From Segatella copri (GTDB taxonomy: Bacteria > Bacteroidota > Bacteroidia > Bacteroidales > Bacteroidaceae), in the NCBI RefSeq assembly GCF_026015295.1, contig NZ_JAPDUW010000001.1:1-64000 (forward strand): DNA of 64,000 bases. The letters are read 5' to 3'. Position numbers and translations under genes: made by a program. Of this stretch, positions 1 to 8,110 are shown one piece after another. The notes under the pieces were generated by a model that was not told the origin of the DNA, did not search any database, and worked only from the letters and a program-made list of their open reading frames with translations. Each line of letters begins with the position of its first letter. Position 1 is the stretch's first letter.

Positions 1-1416
1 ATGTTAGCAAGTCCAAAAGCCCTCTGGGACAACAGTCTTTTGCTCATAAAGGACAGTGTAACAGAGCAGCAATATAACACATGGTTCAAGCCAATCGTCT
101 TTGAATCGTACAAGCCGTCGACAAAGACTTTGTTGGTGCAGGTTCCGAGTCCGTTCGTATACGAGTACTTGGAACAGAACTTCGTTGACTTGTTAAGTAA
201 GGTGCTGCATCGTAATTTTGGGGAAGGAATCCGTCTCACTTATCGTGTTGTAACCGATAAGGAGCATAAGCTTTCTCAAGATATAGAGGCAGATCCAGAC
301 GATGCTGATATGGCAAAGCAAACTCGTGAGCGTGCCCAGCAGACGGCTGCCCAGCCTGCCGCTCCCCAGCAGCAGGAAGACATTGATACACAGTTAGACC
401 CGAAGCTTACTTTCAACAATTATATGGAGGGTGACAGCAATAAGCTGCCTCGTTCCGTAGGATTGTCTATTGCCGAGCATCCCAATACCACCCAGTTTAA
501 CCCAATGTTCATTTACGGACCTTCGGGTAGCGGTAAGACGCATCTGGTGAATGCCATCGGTCTGAAAGCGAAGCAGATGTATCCTCAGAAGCGTGTGCTC
601 TATGTGAGTGCCCGTCTTTTCCAGACCCAGTATACTGATGCCGTGCTCCATAATGCGAGCAATGATTTCATCAACTTCTATCAGTCTATCGATATGCTGA
701 TTGTGGATGATATCCAGGAGTGGGCTGGTAAGGCGAAGACGCTGAACACCTTCTTCCATATCTTCAACCACCTTTTCCGCAACGGAAAGCGTATTATCCT
801 GGCGTGCGACCGCCCTCCGGTAGAGTTGAAGGATATGCCAGACCGTCTGCTCACCCGTTTCTCTTGCGGTCTGGTCTGCGAGTTGGAGAAGCCGAATATC
901 CAGTTGTGTGTGGATATCCTGAGCAATAAGATCCGTCGTGACGGTTTGAAGATTCCGGTAGATGTCATCTCTTTCATCGCCCAGACCTGTAACGGAAGTG
1001 TGCGCGATTTGCAGGGAGCCATCAATGGTCTTCTGGCTTACAGCATCGTTTATAACAGCAGCATTGATATCCGTCTTGCCGAGCGCGTCATCAAGCGTGC
1101 GGTGAAGGTCGATGATAAGCCGCTCACCATTGATGACATCGTTGAAACGGTTTGTCATCATTATAATGTAACGGTTACTGCCGTGAACAGCAAGAGCCGT
1201 AAGCGTGATTATGTCGTGGCAAGACAGGTAACGATGTATCTGGCACAGAAATATACCAAAATGCCTGCTTCGAGAATCGGCAAACTCGTTGGTAATCGCG
1301 ATCATAGCACAGTTATCCACAGTTGTTCAAAGGTGGAAGAAAGACTGAAGATTGATGCTGGATTCAGCGATGAACTGGTTAGTATCGAAAACGGATTAAA
1401 GGTGAAAAGGGCATAA
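1..1416 (+). CDS. dnaA: Chromosomal replication initiator protein DnaA
   Basis: DnaA (471 aa) binds DnaA boxes at oriC, oligomerises with ATP and melts the origin. Four domains are visible: an N-terminal domain I (about 1-85), a Q/A/P-rich linker (about 105-130), an AAA+ core with Walker A GPSGSGKT from residue 173 and a Walker B LIVDDIQ near 233, and a C-terminal DNA-binding domain IV ending with the DnaA signature around HSTVIHS. Length is normal for Bacteroidetes. The start codon is base 1, so the promoter and any upstream origin lie outside the window. A hairpin with a T-tract follows at about 1495-1535. The downstream neighbours are convergent and unrelated in function. Identity is secure. 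Confidence 0.98.
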   Translation: MLASPKALWDNSLLLIKDSVTEQQYNTWFKPIVFESYKPSTKTLLVQVPSPFVYEYLEQNFVDLLSKVLHRNFGEGIRLTYRVVTDKEHKLSQDIEADPDDADMAKQTRERAQQTAAQPAAPQQQEDIDTQLDPKLTFNNYMEGDSNKLPRSVGLSIAEHPNTTQFNPMFIYGPSGSGKTHLVNAIGLKAKQMYPQKRVLYVSARLFQTQYTDAVLHNASNDFINFYQSIDMLIVDDIQEWAGKAKTLNTFFHIFNHLFRNGKRIILACDRPPVELKDMPDRLLTRFSCGLVCELEKPNIQLCVDILSNKIRRDGLKIPVDVISFIAQTCNGSVRDLQGAINGLLAYSIVYNSSIDIRLAERVIKRAVKVDDKPLTIDDIVETVCHHYNVTVTAVNSKSRKRDYVVARQVTMYLAQKYTKMPASRIGKLVGNRDHSTVIHSCSKVEERLKIDAGFSDELVSIENGLKVKRA

Positions 1417-1494
1417 AGGATGTGCTTTTCGCTGATAGGATAAGTTTAAGCGCGGAACCTTGGTATAGTGGTTCTTGTTTATATAAATGAAATA

Positions 1495-1535
1495 AAGGAA
1501 GCCTGGCAAGTTTGTTTTTGCCTTGGCTTCCTTTT
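1495..1535 (+). terminator. Intrinsic terminator after dnaA
   Basis: AAGGAAGCC, one unpaired base, GGCAA, a short loop, then the complementary TTGCC and GGCTTCCTT, followed by a run of T. It sits about 80 bases after the dnaA stop codon and before the convergent permease gene. Confidence 0.8.
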
Positions 1536-1564
1536 TCCGTCTATAATATCTGAACTGTAAACTA

Positions 1565-2155
1565 TCAACTCTTTTTCATCATCTTCTTCCATTTAAAGTA
1601 TCCGGCTACGGCGATGATGACGTAGAGACCATAAAGTCCTGCCTTGAATGGGATGCCTTTGATGATATAGAGATAGAAGCAAACGGCATCTACGATAATC
1701 CAGAAGAACCACTGCTCGATATATTTGCGTGCCAGCGCCCAGAGACCCACAAAGCTCAGGGCATTGGTGAAACTGTCTTGCAGAGGAACCGTAGAGTTGG
1801 TGAAAGTTATCAGTATATAATAGGTGATGCCCCAGGCTGCAAGGAAGAACAGAAGAGTAGGGAGATAGAGCGACTTCTTCATATAGGTAATCGGAAGTTC
1901 TTCTTTCTCCTTCTGGTTGTGCTTCTTGCCATATTTCCATACGGCATAACCATATATACCGGCTATCGTATAGTAGACCGCCATACCCGCATCGCCGTAA
2001 AGACCATGACTCCAATAGAGCCATACGTCCAGGGCGGGCATGATGATGCCTACCAGCCAGAGCCAGATACTGGCACGGTACTCCAACAGGATATAAACCA
2101 GTCCGAGTACCGTGGTAAAGATGTCTAAACCATGTGATGCAATATAATCCATCAT
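1565..2155 (-). CDS. PnuC-family vitamin permease, probably thiamine (PnuT-like)
   Basis: A 196-aa integral membrane protein with about six to seven hydrophobic segments and the PnuC-type pattern of Trp/Tyr-rich helices (for example WLVGI, AVYYTIAGIYGYAVW, WFFWIIVDAVCFYLYI). PnuC proteins are facilitators for nicotinamide riboside, but Bacteroidetes members placed in TPP-riboswitch operons (PnuT) carry thiamine. Here the gene starts 12 bases after the TonB-dependent receptor gene and shares its riboswitch-controlled transcript, so thiamine is the most likely substrate. The thiamine pyrophosphokinase often found third in such operons is absent; the next gene is dnaA on the other strand. The family call is firm and the substrate is inferred from context. 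Confidence 0.88.
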   Translation of the reverse strand: MMDYIASHGLDIFTTVLGLVYILLEYRASIWLWLVGIIMPALDVWLYWSHGLYGDAGMAVYYTIAGIYGYAVWKYGKKHNQKEKEELPITYMKKSLYLPTLLFFLAAWGITYYILITFTNSTVPLQDSFTNALSFVGLWALARKYIEQWFFWIIVDAVCFYLYIIKGIPFKAGLYGLYVIIAVAGYFKWKKMMKKS

Positions 2156-2167
2156 GATGATTTCTGA

Positions 2168-4528
2168 TTAGAACTTCAATGTAAGATGCGTCATCCAGGT
2201 GGTATCTGCCATCGGGATGTAGGCTATCTGCTTGAATCGGTTGTCCAATGTATATCCGTAACCGGTAGCATTGCTCCAGGTGAATGCGCTGGCTGCATAG
2301 TGGCGGTTGAAGATATTGTTGATGTCTACACCGAAGCTTACCTCCTTGATGCCGAGTGCCTTGGTTACCTTAGCTCTGTAGTTCAGGCTCAGGTCGCTCT
2401 GTGAATAGCATGGCAGCGAGAAGTCGCGGTCTTCTGTGTTGGTAATATACTGGCGACTTACAAAGTTGGTATGCCAGGTAGCAGAGAAACCGGCATAGTG
2501 GATATCGATGAATCCGTTCAGGATAGCTGATGGAGAATAAGACAGGGTTGAGTTGTCGTAATGTACTACGCCTGGCTTCGTATCATCTTCCCAGTTGCTT
2601 ACATACTCATCAAAGTCCTTGATCTTGTTCTTGCTCAAAGCGGCATTTCCTTCTACAGACAACCATGACAATGGTGCCCAGCCGGCTGTCAGCTCTACGC
2701 CCATACGGTAAGAATCCTTGATGTTGGTGGTCAGCGCCTCGCCGATGTCACTCAACTGTCCGGTCTGAGCCAGCTGGTTGTCATAATCCATATAGTAGAA
2801 GTTGGCGCCTGCATGCCAGTTGTCGCCCTGATACTGATAGCCGAACTCTACATCGAGCAGCTTCTCCTCTTTAGGGAATGGATAGTTGAAGTTGTCGGTA
2901 AAGTTGTTGCGCTCTGGCTCGCGGTTGCTGTAGGCTACAGATGCGTATGCCTTGTGGCCATCCTTGTTGAAGCTGATACCTGCCTTAGGGTTGAAAAAGT
3001 TGTACTTCTCGTTGATGTTCAGCTCCTGGTTCTTGTAGCTGCCATCTGCCTGGGCGATAAATTTGTCGTTGATACCGTCGGTCTTGTATTCTACACGGCG
3101 ATACTGCAGGTCAGCGAAGGCATTCCAGTAGTCTGCAAAGCGATAGCTTGCCTTGACGAAGGCGCTGTAGTCATACTTGTGGGCATCAGAATCATAGTAC
3201 TTATACTGACCATTGTTGCCGAAGAACTTCTTCTCGGCATCCTGGTTGGCGATATAAGTAAGGTATCCCCAGTGGTTGCCACGGAACTGCTGCAGGTTCA
3301 ATCCGCCGATAACATCCCAGTGCTCATCCTTGTAGTTGGTATTGTATACCATGCCGTAGGTATGCTGGGTGAGTCCCTTCTTGCGGATGAAGTCAGATTT
3401 CTTAACCTTGTTGCCCTCTGCATCCTTGTAAACGAGTCCGAACTTGGCAAACTTGGCGTTGTTCTTAAACTCCTTGTAGTAGCCGTAGCCATAGGTATAA
3501 TGCAGTGAGAGGCTGTGGCTCCAGTGGCTGCCAGGTGTCCAGGTAGCTGAAAGGATGTTGTGGTTCTGATAGAAGTTATCAGTAGTCTTGTCCCATTTGC
3601 TTCCGTCGCGCAGGGTATAAGGAGTGATGGTATAATCGCCTTTGCCGTTGCGAACCAAATCGCCTGTCAGCACATTAAACTTATCCAGACCTGCCTTATA
3701 CATATCTTTATAAGTGCGGATGCCATCCTCAAGGAGGGTGAAGTTTGAGTTGTAATCTCCGCCCAGCACTCCGTTCCAAGCCTGACCGGTCTTCTCGAAG
3801 TTGCCGATGTTCTTGTAGCTTACCTTGAAGTTATCGCCCAGCCAGGTCAGTCCGCCATAGTAAGAACCTGAGCGGCCTGCTGTGCCGTCTACATAACCGT
3901 CGGTAGCTGTCTCGTGATAAGCACCGTCAAAAATCAGATGCTTGCCGAGCAGACCTGTAGAGAAGCTGGCGCCTGTATGATAGGTATTGTAAGAACCGAA
4001 AGAACCGGTAACTTCTGCAGTAGGGGTGAGCGAAGGAGCAGCTGTAGCCATAGAGATGCTTCCACCGAAGGCACCGTCGCCATTGGTAGAAGAGCCTACG
4101 CCGCGCTGTACCTGGATGCTGCCCAGGAGCGAAGAATAACTGTTCATGTTAGCCCAGAAAACGGTCTGGTCTTCCGGTGAGTTGAGAGCCACTCCGTCGA
4201 GTGTTACATTGATGCGGCTTCCGGCAGCGCCACGAATGCGCATATAGGTAGTACCGGTGCCGATACCGTTCTCACTCCAGGCGAGAATGCCCGGTGTACG
4301 AGAAAGGAGAAATGGCAATTCCTGACCTGAGCAAGAGAATTGTTTGAGTTCTGATTTCCTGATGTTAGCCACGGCGTATGGAGCTTCCTTTGCGGCACGT
4401 ACGCCTTTTACAATCACTTCATTCAAATTCTGCACCTTCAAGGTGTCGATTTTTGTCTGTGCCAGTGCAGCCTGGCTTGCCAAAGAGCAAAACGCTACAC
4501 TGAGTGCGATCCCGTTGAATCTTTTCAT
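2168..4528 (-). CDS. TonB-dependent outer-membrane receptor, probably for thiamine
   Basis: A 786-aa outer-membrane beta-barrel transporter. It has a cleavable signal peptide (MKRFNGIALSVAFCSLASQ, then a site near AALAQ), a TonB-box/plug region (NLNEVIVKGV; then LLSRTPGI, MRIRGAAGSRINVTLDGV) and a long barrel ending in the C-terminal signature LTLKF. The SusC-type carboxypeptidase-like N-terminal extension is missing, so it belongs with the vitamin/siderophore class. A TPP riboswitch lies directly upstream and a PnuC-type permease directly downstream, which matches the outer-membrane thiamine receptor operons described in Bacteroides. Expression should fall when cellular thiamine pyrophosphate is plentiful. 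The receptor class is certain; thiamine specificity rests on the riboswitch. Confidence 0.93.
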   Translation of the reverse strand: MKRFNGIALSVAFCSLASQAALAQTKIDTLKVQNLNEVIVKGVRAAKEAPYAVANIRKSELKQFSCSGQELPFLLSRTPGILAWSENGIGTGTTYMRIRGAAGSRINVTLDGVALNSPEDQTVFWANMNSYSSLLGSIQVQRGVGSSTNGDGAFGGSISMATAAPSLTPTAEVTGSFGSYNTYHTGASFSTGLLGKHLIFDGAYHETATDGYVDGTAGRSGSYYGGLTWLGDNFKVSYKNIGNFEKTGQAWNGVLGGDYNSNFTLLEDGIRTYKDMYKAGLDKFNVLTGDLVRNGKGDYTITPYTLRDGSKWDKTTDNFYQNHNILSATWTPGSHWSHSLSLHYTYGYGYYKEFKNNAKFAKFGLVYKDAEGNKVKKSDFIRKKGLTQHTYGMVYNTNYKDEHWDVIGGLNLQQFRGNHWGYLTYIANQDAEKKFFGNNGQYKYYDSDAHKYDYSAFVKASYRFADYWNAFADLQYRRVEYKTDGINDKFIAQADGSYKNQELNINEKYNFFNPKAGISFNKDGHKAYASVAYSNREPERNNFTDNFNYPFPKEEKLLDVEFGYQYQGDNWHAGANFYYMDYDNQLAQTGQLSDIGEALTTNIKDSYRMGVELTAGWAPLSWLSVEGNAALSKNKIKDFDEYVSNWEDDTKPGVVHYDNSTLSYSPSAILNGFIDIHYAGFSATWHTNFVSRQYITNTEDRDFSLPCYSQSDLSLNYRAKVTKALGIKEVSFGVDINNIFNRHYAASAFTWSNATGYGYTLDNRFKQIAYIPMADTTWMTHLTLKF

Positions 4529-4572
4529 TTATTTAAATTAAAAACATCATATAAGGGGGGAATGTGCCTTAT

Positions 4573-4662
4573 TTTCCTACGCCAGCATTACCTGGTTCAG
4601 GTCGATGGGTATATTCTCAGCATCCGCTTTTTTCTCTTTTCCGGCGGTAGCACCCCTTAGTT
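4573..4662 (-). promoter_or_regulatory. TPP riboswitch (THI element)
   Basis: Read on the minus strand, the segment contains the conserved THI-box pieces in order: GGGGTGC, then GCTGAGA, then ACCTGAAC and AATGCTGGCGTAGGAA. The aptamer lies about 45 bases upstream of the receptor start codon. Just upstream of the aptamer is a small hairpin (GTTAGC/GCTAAC). A C-rich stretch at 4552-4558 (minus strand CCCCTTA) is exactly complementary to TAAGGGG at the aptamer's 5' edge (4653-4659), a plausible switching helix. Confidence 0.93.
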
Positions 4663-4763
4663 AGCTCTCTGCTAACCGGGTGCAAAGTTACAAATAAATT
4701 TTAATCCCGCAAAATTTACGTAGATTTTTACTATATTTGTGTCCTTTTATCATTCTTTTTTCT

Positions 4764-4771
4764 TATATTTG
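4764..4771 (+). promoter_or_regulatory. Bacteroidetes -7 promoter element (TATATTTG)
   Basis: TATATTTG fits TAnnTTTG and lies about 63 bases before the SusD-like start. A second TATATTTG occurs at 4732-4739. Either could drive the orphan SusD gene, divergently from the riboswitch operon. Confidence 0.5.
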
Positions 4772-4834
4772 CAGTCGGATTGCGGTTATTCGCAGTCCTT
4801 ACAGTTTGAAACCTAAACTTCATGTGATAGGATT

Positions 4835-6157
4835 ATGAGACGATATATTTCACATTTGTTCACGTGGGTCATCTCTTTCCTGACCCTGTTGGCATTCTCA
4901 TCGTGCTTGAATGAGCATCCTAAGGATCAGCTCGATGGGGGTGGCAGCAATGGTTCTGCGTCTGAAATATTCGATACGACCATAGCTCCTTTATATGATT
5001 TTATGGGTGGAACGATAGATGGGGAAGGCATCCGCGATATTCAGCGTCTTGACAGTCTGCTTTCTCTTTCTCCTGATGATGAACAGCTTTATTCTTCCTG
5101 GCAATATCTTTATCGGGCTATCGGTATGTGCAACAAGTCGCTGGATATGATAGATTTACAGTCTGTACGCCTTACCGATAACCAGAAGGCGCAGTTCAAG
5201 GCTGAGGTGCGTGCCATCAGAGCCATGATGTATTATGAGGCGATGGATTTGTATGGCAGGATTCCGGTACTCCTGTCTTCGGCAGAATCACTCATCTATG
5301 AACCGGCATCGGGCTCTTCGGTTACCGATGAAAAGCTGTCGGCTCAGAGCGAACGGAGCGAAATCTTCCATTTCATCTTTAGCGAATTGCAGCAGGTGTT
5401 GCCTTATCTTCCTCAGACGTCCAGTTTGGAGGAAGGCTTTCATTATGGGCGCATCACGCAGCCTGTGGTTAACTTCCTGCTGGCTAAACTGGCGCTGAAT
5501 GCTGAAATCTATATGTACAACGATTGGGCGCAGGGTTACAGGAAGCGTCCGAAGGGTAGGGACCTGGAATTTATGGTGCGTACAGCCGATGGCGCCTCGC
5601 TCATTACGGGCGGCAAGGCGAGTGAGAACCGCAGCAAGATATTGAATGCTTGGGAAACCTGCATCTTCTATTGCAACAGACTGGCTGATGAAGGCTACAG
5701 TTTAGAGGAGGATGAAATCTTCAATAGTTCTGTGCGTTATCAGATGCCGAAGGATGCGCTGGTGATGGATGAGGCTGATTCTGTTCAGCATCCACGGCCA
5801 GCCAAACCTCTGTTCCGTTTCCGTTATGCTGATGTGTTGCTGATGAAGGCTGAGGCGATGGAGCGCAACGATGGGGATGGCAGGGCAGAGTATAATATGG
5901 TTCGTGCGCATGCCGGTTTGCCTGCGCGCAAGTCTTCGCTTGCCAATATTCTGGAAGACCGTCAGGTTATGCTGGCAGGCGAAACCTGTCATCGTCAGGA
6001 TCTTATCCGTTTCGGCAAGTTCCTCAAGTCCTCGCATCTTCGCCGTTCTGTTCAGTCCGCTCTTACGTCCTGTTCCATCGTCTTCCCGATACCTCAGCGG
6101 AGCCTTGCCTTCAATGGCAAGTTGGTTCAGAATAAAGGATATGAGGCAATGGAATAG
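4835..6157 (+). CDS. Orphan RagB/SusD-family lipoprotein, compact
   Basis: A 440-aa secreted lipoprotein with a signal peptide ending in a lipobox (LLAFSSC). SusD hallmarks are present: helical TPR-like segments (AEVRAIRAMMYYEAMDLYGRIPV), RYADVLLMKAEA followed by N-M-V-R-A-H-A-G-L, and a C-terminal FPIPQRSL. SusD proteins sit on the cell surface and bind glycans for a SusC partner. Here no SusC gene is adjacent: upstream is the divergent thiamine operon and downstream are repeats and a regulator. The protein is shorter than the usual 500-600 residues, mostly in the loop-rich part before RYADVLLMKAEA. It may serve a distant SusC or be a PUL remnant. The reading frame is intact. Confidence 0.85.
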   Translation: MRRYISHLFTWVISFLTLLAFSSCLNEHPKDQLDGGGSNGSASEIFDTTIAPLYDFMGGTIDGEGIRDIQRLDSLLSLSPDDEQLYSSWQYLYRAIGMCNKSLDMIDLQSVRLTDNQKAQFKAEVRAIRAMMYYEAMDLYGRIPVLLSSAESLIYEPASGSSVTDEKLSAQSERSEIFHFIFSELQQVLPYLPQTSSLEEGFHYGRITQPVVNFLLAKLALNAEIYMYNDWAQGYRKRPKGRDLEFMVRTADGASLITGGKASENRSKILNAWETCIFYCNRLADEGYSLEEDEIFNSSVRYQMPKDALVMDEADSVQHPRPAKPLFRFRYADVLLMKAEAMERNDGDGRAEYNMVRAHAGLPARKSSLANILEDRQVMLAGETCHRQDLIRFGKFLKSSHLRRSVQSALTSCSIVFPIPQRSLAFNGKLVQNKGYEAME

Positions 6158-6167
6158 CCCAAAACTC

Positions 6168-6334
6168 TTCACTCTTCACCCGATAGCTCGAATCCCCTTT
6201 ATATAAAGGTGTTGCGGAGGGTGAAGAGTTTTTTGTAACTCTTCACCTCTCTTCACCCACTCTTCACCTCTCGAATCCCCTTTATATAAAGGCATTCCCA
6301 GCGATTGGGTGAAGAGTGAAGAGTAAAATCAATT
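6168..6334. repeat. GTGAAGAG-type palindromic repeats, two tandem units
   Basis: Several copies of CTCTTCAC and its complement GTGAAGAG flank two direct copies of TCGAATCCCCTTTATATAAAGG (starting about 6188 and 6271), each of which contains the perfect palindrome CCTTTATATAAAGG. Each unit could fold into a hairpin with CTCTTCAC/GTGAAGAG arms. The same arm sequence forms the 125-bp repeats at 12.6 and 25.0 kb, with a different core. Confidence 0.75.
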
Positions 6335-6360
6335 CGACCTGTACGGTTGAAATTACCCAA

Positions 6361-6563
6361 TACGCCCTGAAAGGGCAGAAGCTCCTAGCCCAGGGCATCG
6401 CCCTGGGTTATTATGGGCGCAAACCTGTCGCCCTGTAAGGGCAAAAGCTTTCAAATACCAGGCAATTAACAAAGCTTTTGCCCTTACAGGGCGCCTTGCT
6501 GACTGCTATTATACCCAGGGCGATGCCCTGGGCTAGGAGCTTCTGCCCTTTCAGGGCGTGTAG
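6361..6563. repeat. About 200-bp inverted repeat built of nested palindromes
   Basis: Two arms of about 90 bases are near-perfect reverse complements, separated by about 20 bases (around 6452-6470). Each arm contains the smaller palindromes GCCCTGAAAGGGC, CCCAGGGCATCGCCCTGGG and GCCCTGTAAGGGC. The element lies in the non-coding gap 6158-6842 between the SusD-like gene and the regulator. Nothing else was recognised in that gap apart from the promoter at its right end. Confidence 0.85.
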
Positions 6564-6773
6564 GGCAAAACTTGCGAAAGTTCTGTCGGTTATTTAAAAA
6601 CCTGGCAAACCGGTTTTCGTTCGCTGTTTGGCTCGGACAGCCCACTGTTCTTCCTGTCGCCAGTCTGCTGTTCTTGTTTCACTCGTCAGCTGTCCCCGAT
6701 AAATAAAACCATTTTTTTCCTTTTTAAAAATCACTTTTTTCCTTTTCCCATCCTCATTTAAAAATAAAATTTG

Positions 6774-6781
6774 TACTTTTG
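6774..6781 (+). promoter_or_regulatory. -7 promoter element for the AraC-type regulator
   Basis: TACTTTTG fits TAnnTTTG and lies 61 bases before the ATG at 6843. A TTG codon at 6771 overlaps this element and is in frame with the gene, but it is promoter sequence rather than a start. Confidence 0.6.
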
Positions 6782-6842
6782 CATACGTTTTAACGTGTTA
6801 ACGATAATCTTGGCAGATGCCAAATACAAAAATAAGAACGAA

Positions 6843-7994
6843 ATGGATACATTATATTTATTGCAGTTCGCCTGTTTCCTATTTATGCTCGTCAATATCC
6901 TCATCCTGGGTATTACCCGACTGCACATGAAGTGGATGAACCGGCGATATGAAGTGTCACGATGGCTGATTATCGGAGCCATGGTAGGATTGGCCATACA
7001 ATTTCTCATGCAGATGCTTCTGGGCTTCCGGGCGCAAGACGCTGCTGTGGGAGCCGTTTTCAACATTCTGGTCTATCCCCCTTGCTTCTCGCTCATCTCT
7101 ATTGGCATTTACAATATTGAGGCAACGCATGCCAACCGCCGGAAGATGAACATCGTTTGCGCCAGCATTTATGCCGCCATATTGGCTGCCTTCTGCATCG
7201 GCTTTATCCTGAGCGGAAACTTCCATATCGGCAGCTGGATTTATGTGATGATAGTCCTGTTCGCCATCAACGTAGTCTATTGCATCTATATGATAATAGT
7301 GGAAATCAGAAAGCGCAGAAGGATGCTGGAGGTGATGGCTGGTTACGATATCCTGCCTTACGTGAGATATGCGCGAGCCAGTGTATTCATCGTCTTTTTC
7401 CCTGCAGTAGCCCTGCCTTTTGCAGTTCTTTCCACCAAATCTCTATATGTAATCGGACCTCTGGGACTGCTTGCTGTCTTTTTCTTCACGCTCAGTTTCA
7501 TGGCTTTGGGCTATAATTACGTGCCTACCGAAGAACTCTTGGATAAGGAGGAAGAAGAGAAGGCTGCCATGGAAAGTGTGGAAGACAATGCCTGTTTAGA
7601 ACTGCAGGATGAAGAACTTGATGATAAGAAAGAAACTTTACAATCAAAGCGTTCAGAAAGACGGCAGAAGATCGTCCGTGAGAGGTTGGATGAATGGTGT
7701 GCTGCCAAGGGTTATAGGGATACGTCGCTGAATATGATTACCCTGTCACGTTCGTTGGATATCAGCAGATACGAGTTGTCGCGCTACCTCTCATCCTGTC
7801 TCAATACCACCTTCCGCCCCTGGCTTGCCGAGGTGCGTTTTGAGGCTGCCAAGAAGATGATGTTGGATAACCCCGACTTCGGTAATGACATCATTTCTGC
7901 CGAGTGCGGCTTCTCTTCCCGTACCCATCTCTACCGTATGTTCAAAGAGAAAGAAGGCTGCTCTCCTACGGCTTGGAGAGAGAAAAACTGTTAA
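6843..7994 (+). CDS. Membrane-anchored AraC-family transcription regulator
   Basis: A 383-aa protein. The N-terminal half has about six to seven hydrophobic segments (for example YLLQFACFLFMLVNILILGI, WLIIGAMVGLAIQFLMQMLL and FNILVYPPCFSLISIGIY). The middle is charged (EEEEKAAMESVEDN). The C-terminal 100 residues are an AraC-type double helix-turn-helix: SLDISRYELSRYL, FEAAKKMM, then CGFSSRTHLYRMFKEKEGCSPTAWR. It probably senses a signal at the inner membrane and binds DNA directly. The ATG at 6843 is chosen because upstream in-frame codons overlap the -7 element. Immediately after the gene come four copies of a 13-bp motif and a small membrane-protein gene, which may be its target. The family is clear; the ligand is unknown. 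Confidence 0.87.
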   Translation: MDTLYLLQFACFLFMLVNILILGITRLHMKWMNRRYEVSRWLIIGAMVGLAIQFLMQMLLGFRAQDAAVGAVFNILVYPPCFSLISIGIYNIEATHANRRKMNIVCASIYAAILAAFCIGFILSGNFHIGSWIYVMIVLFAINVVYCIYMIIVEIRKRRRMLEVMAGYDILPYVRYARASVFIVFFPAVALPFAVLSTKSLYVIGPLGLLAVFFFTLSFMALGYNYVPTEELLDKEEEEKAAMESVEDNACLELQDEELDDKKETLQSKRSERRQKIVRERLDEWCAAKGYRDTSLNMITLSRSLDISRYELSRYLSSCLNTTFRPWLAEVRFEAAKKMMLDNPDFGNDIISAECGFSSRTHLYRMFKEKEGCSPTAWREKNC

Positions 7995-8006
7995 AAAGTA
8001 TGTATT

Positions 8007-8042
8007 AGGTGTCGCATTCCCCACGAATGCGACACCTTTTTT
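8007..8042 (+). terminator. Hairpin terminator made of inverted 13-mers
   Basis: AGGTGTCGCATTC, a 5-base spacer, then its exact complement GAATGCGACACCT followed by TTTTT. It lies 13 bases after the regulator stop codon. Confidence 0.7.
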
Positions 8043-8080
8043 GTAGGAATGCGACACCTATGTGGGGGAATGCGACACCT
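8025..8080 (+). repeat. Three phased direct repeats of GAATGCGACACCT
   Basis: Exact 13-bp copies start at 8025, 8047 and 8068, with spacings of 22 and 21 bases (two helical turns). The inverted copy at 8007-8019 makes four. The last copy ends about 19 bases before the -7 element of the next gene, where the -33 box would be expected. The layout resembles an activator or repressor operator array. Confidence 0.8.
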
Positions 8081-8098
8081 TGTTTCAAAGAAAAACAC

Positions 8099-8106
8099 TA
8101 TATTTG
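8099..8106 (+). promoter_or_regulatory. -7 promoter element very close to the start codon
   Basis: TATATTTG ends only four bases before the ATG at 8111, so the predicted transcript would be leaderless or nearly so. Confidence 0.5.
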
Positions 8107-8110
8107 CACC

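Noticed and set aside
394..1320. Long open frame on the minus strand within dnaA
   Set aside because: It lies fully inside the conserved dnaA gene and has no recognisable domain or promoter.
2813..3508. Plus-strand open frame inside the thiamine receptor gene
   Set aside because: Repetitive hydrophobic translation, entirely antisense to a well-conserved receptor; a codon-bias shadow.
6771..6842. Extended TTG start for the AraC regulator
   Set aside because: The TTG overlaps the -7 promoter element and the extra residues are not family-like. The same trap occurs at 50743 for the macroglobulin gene.
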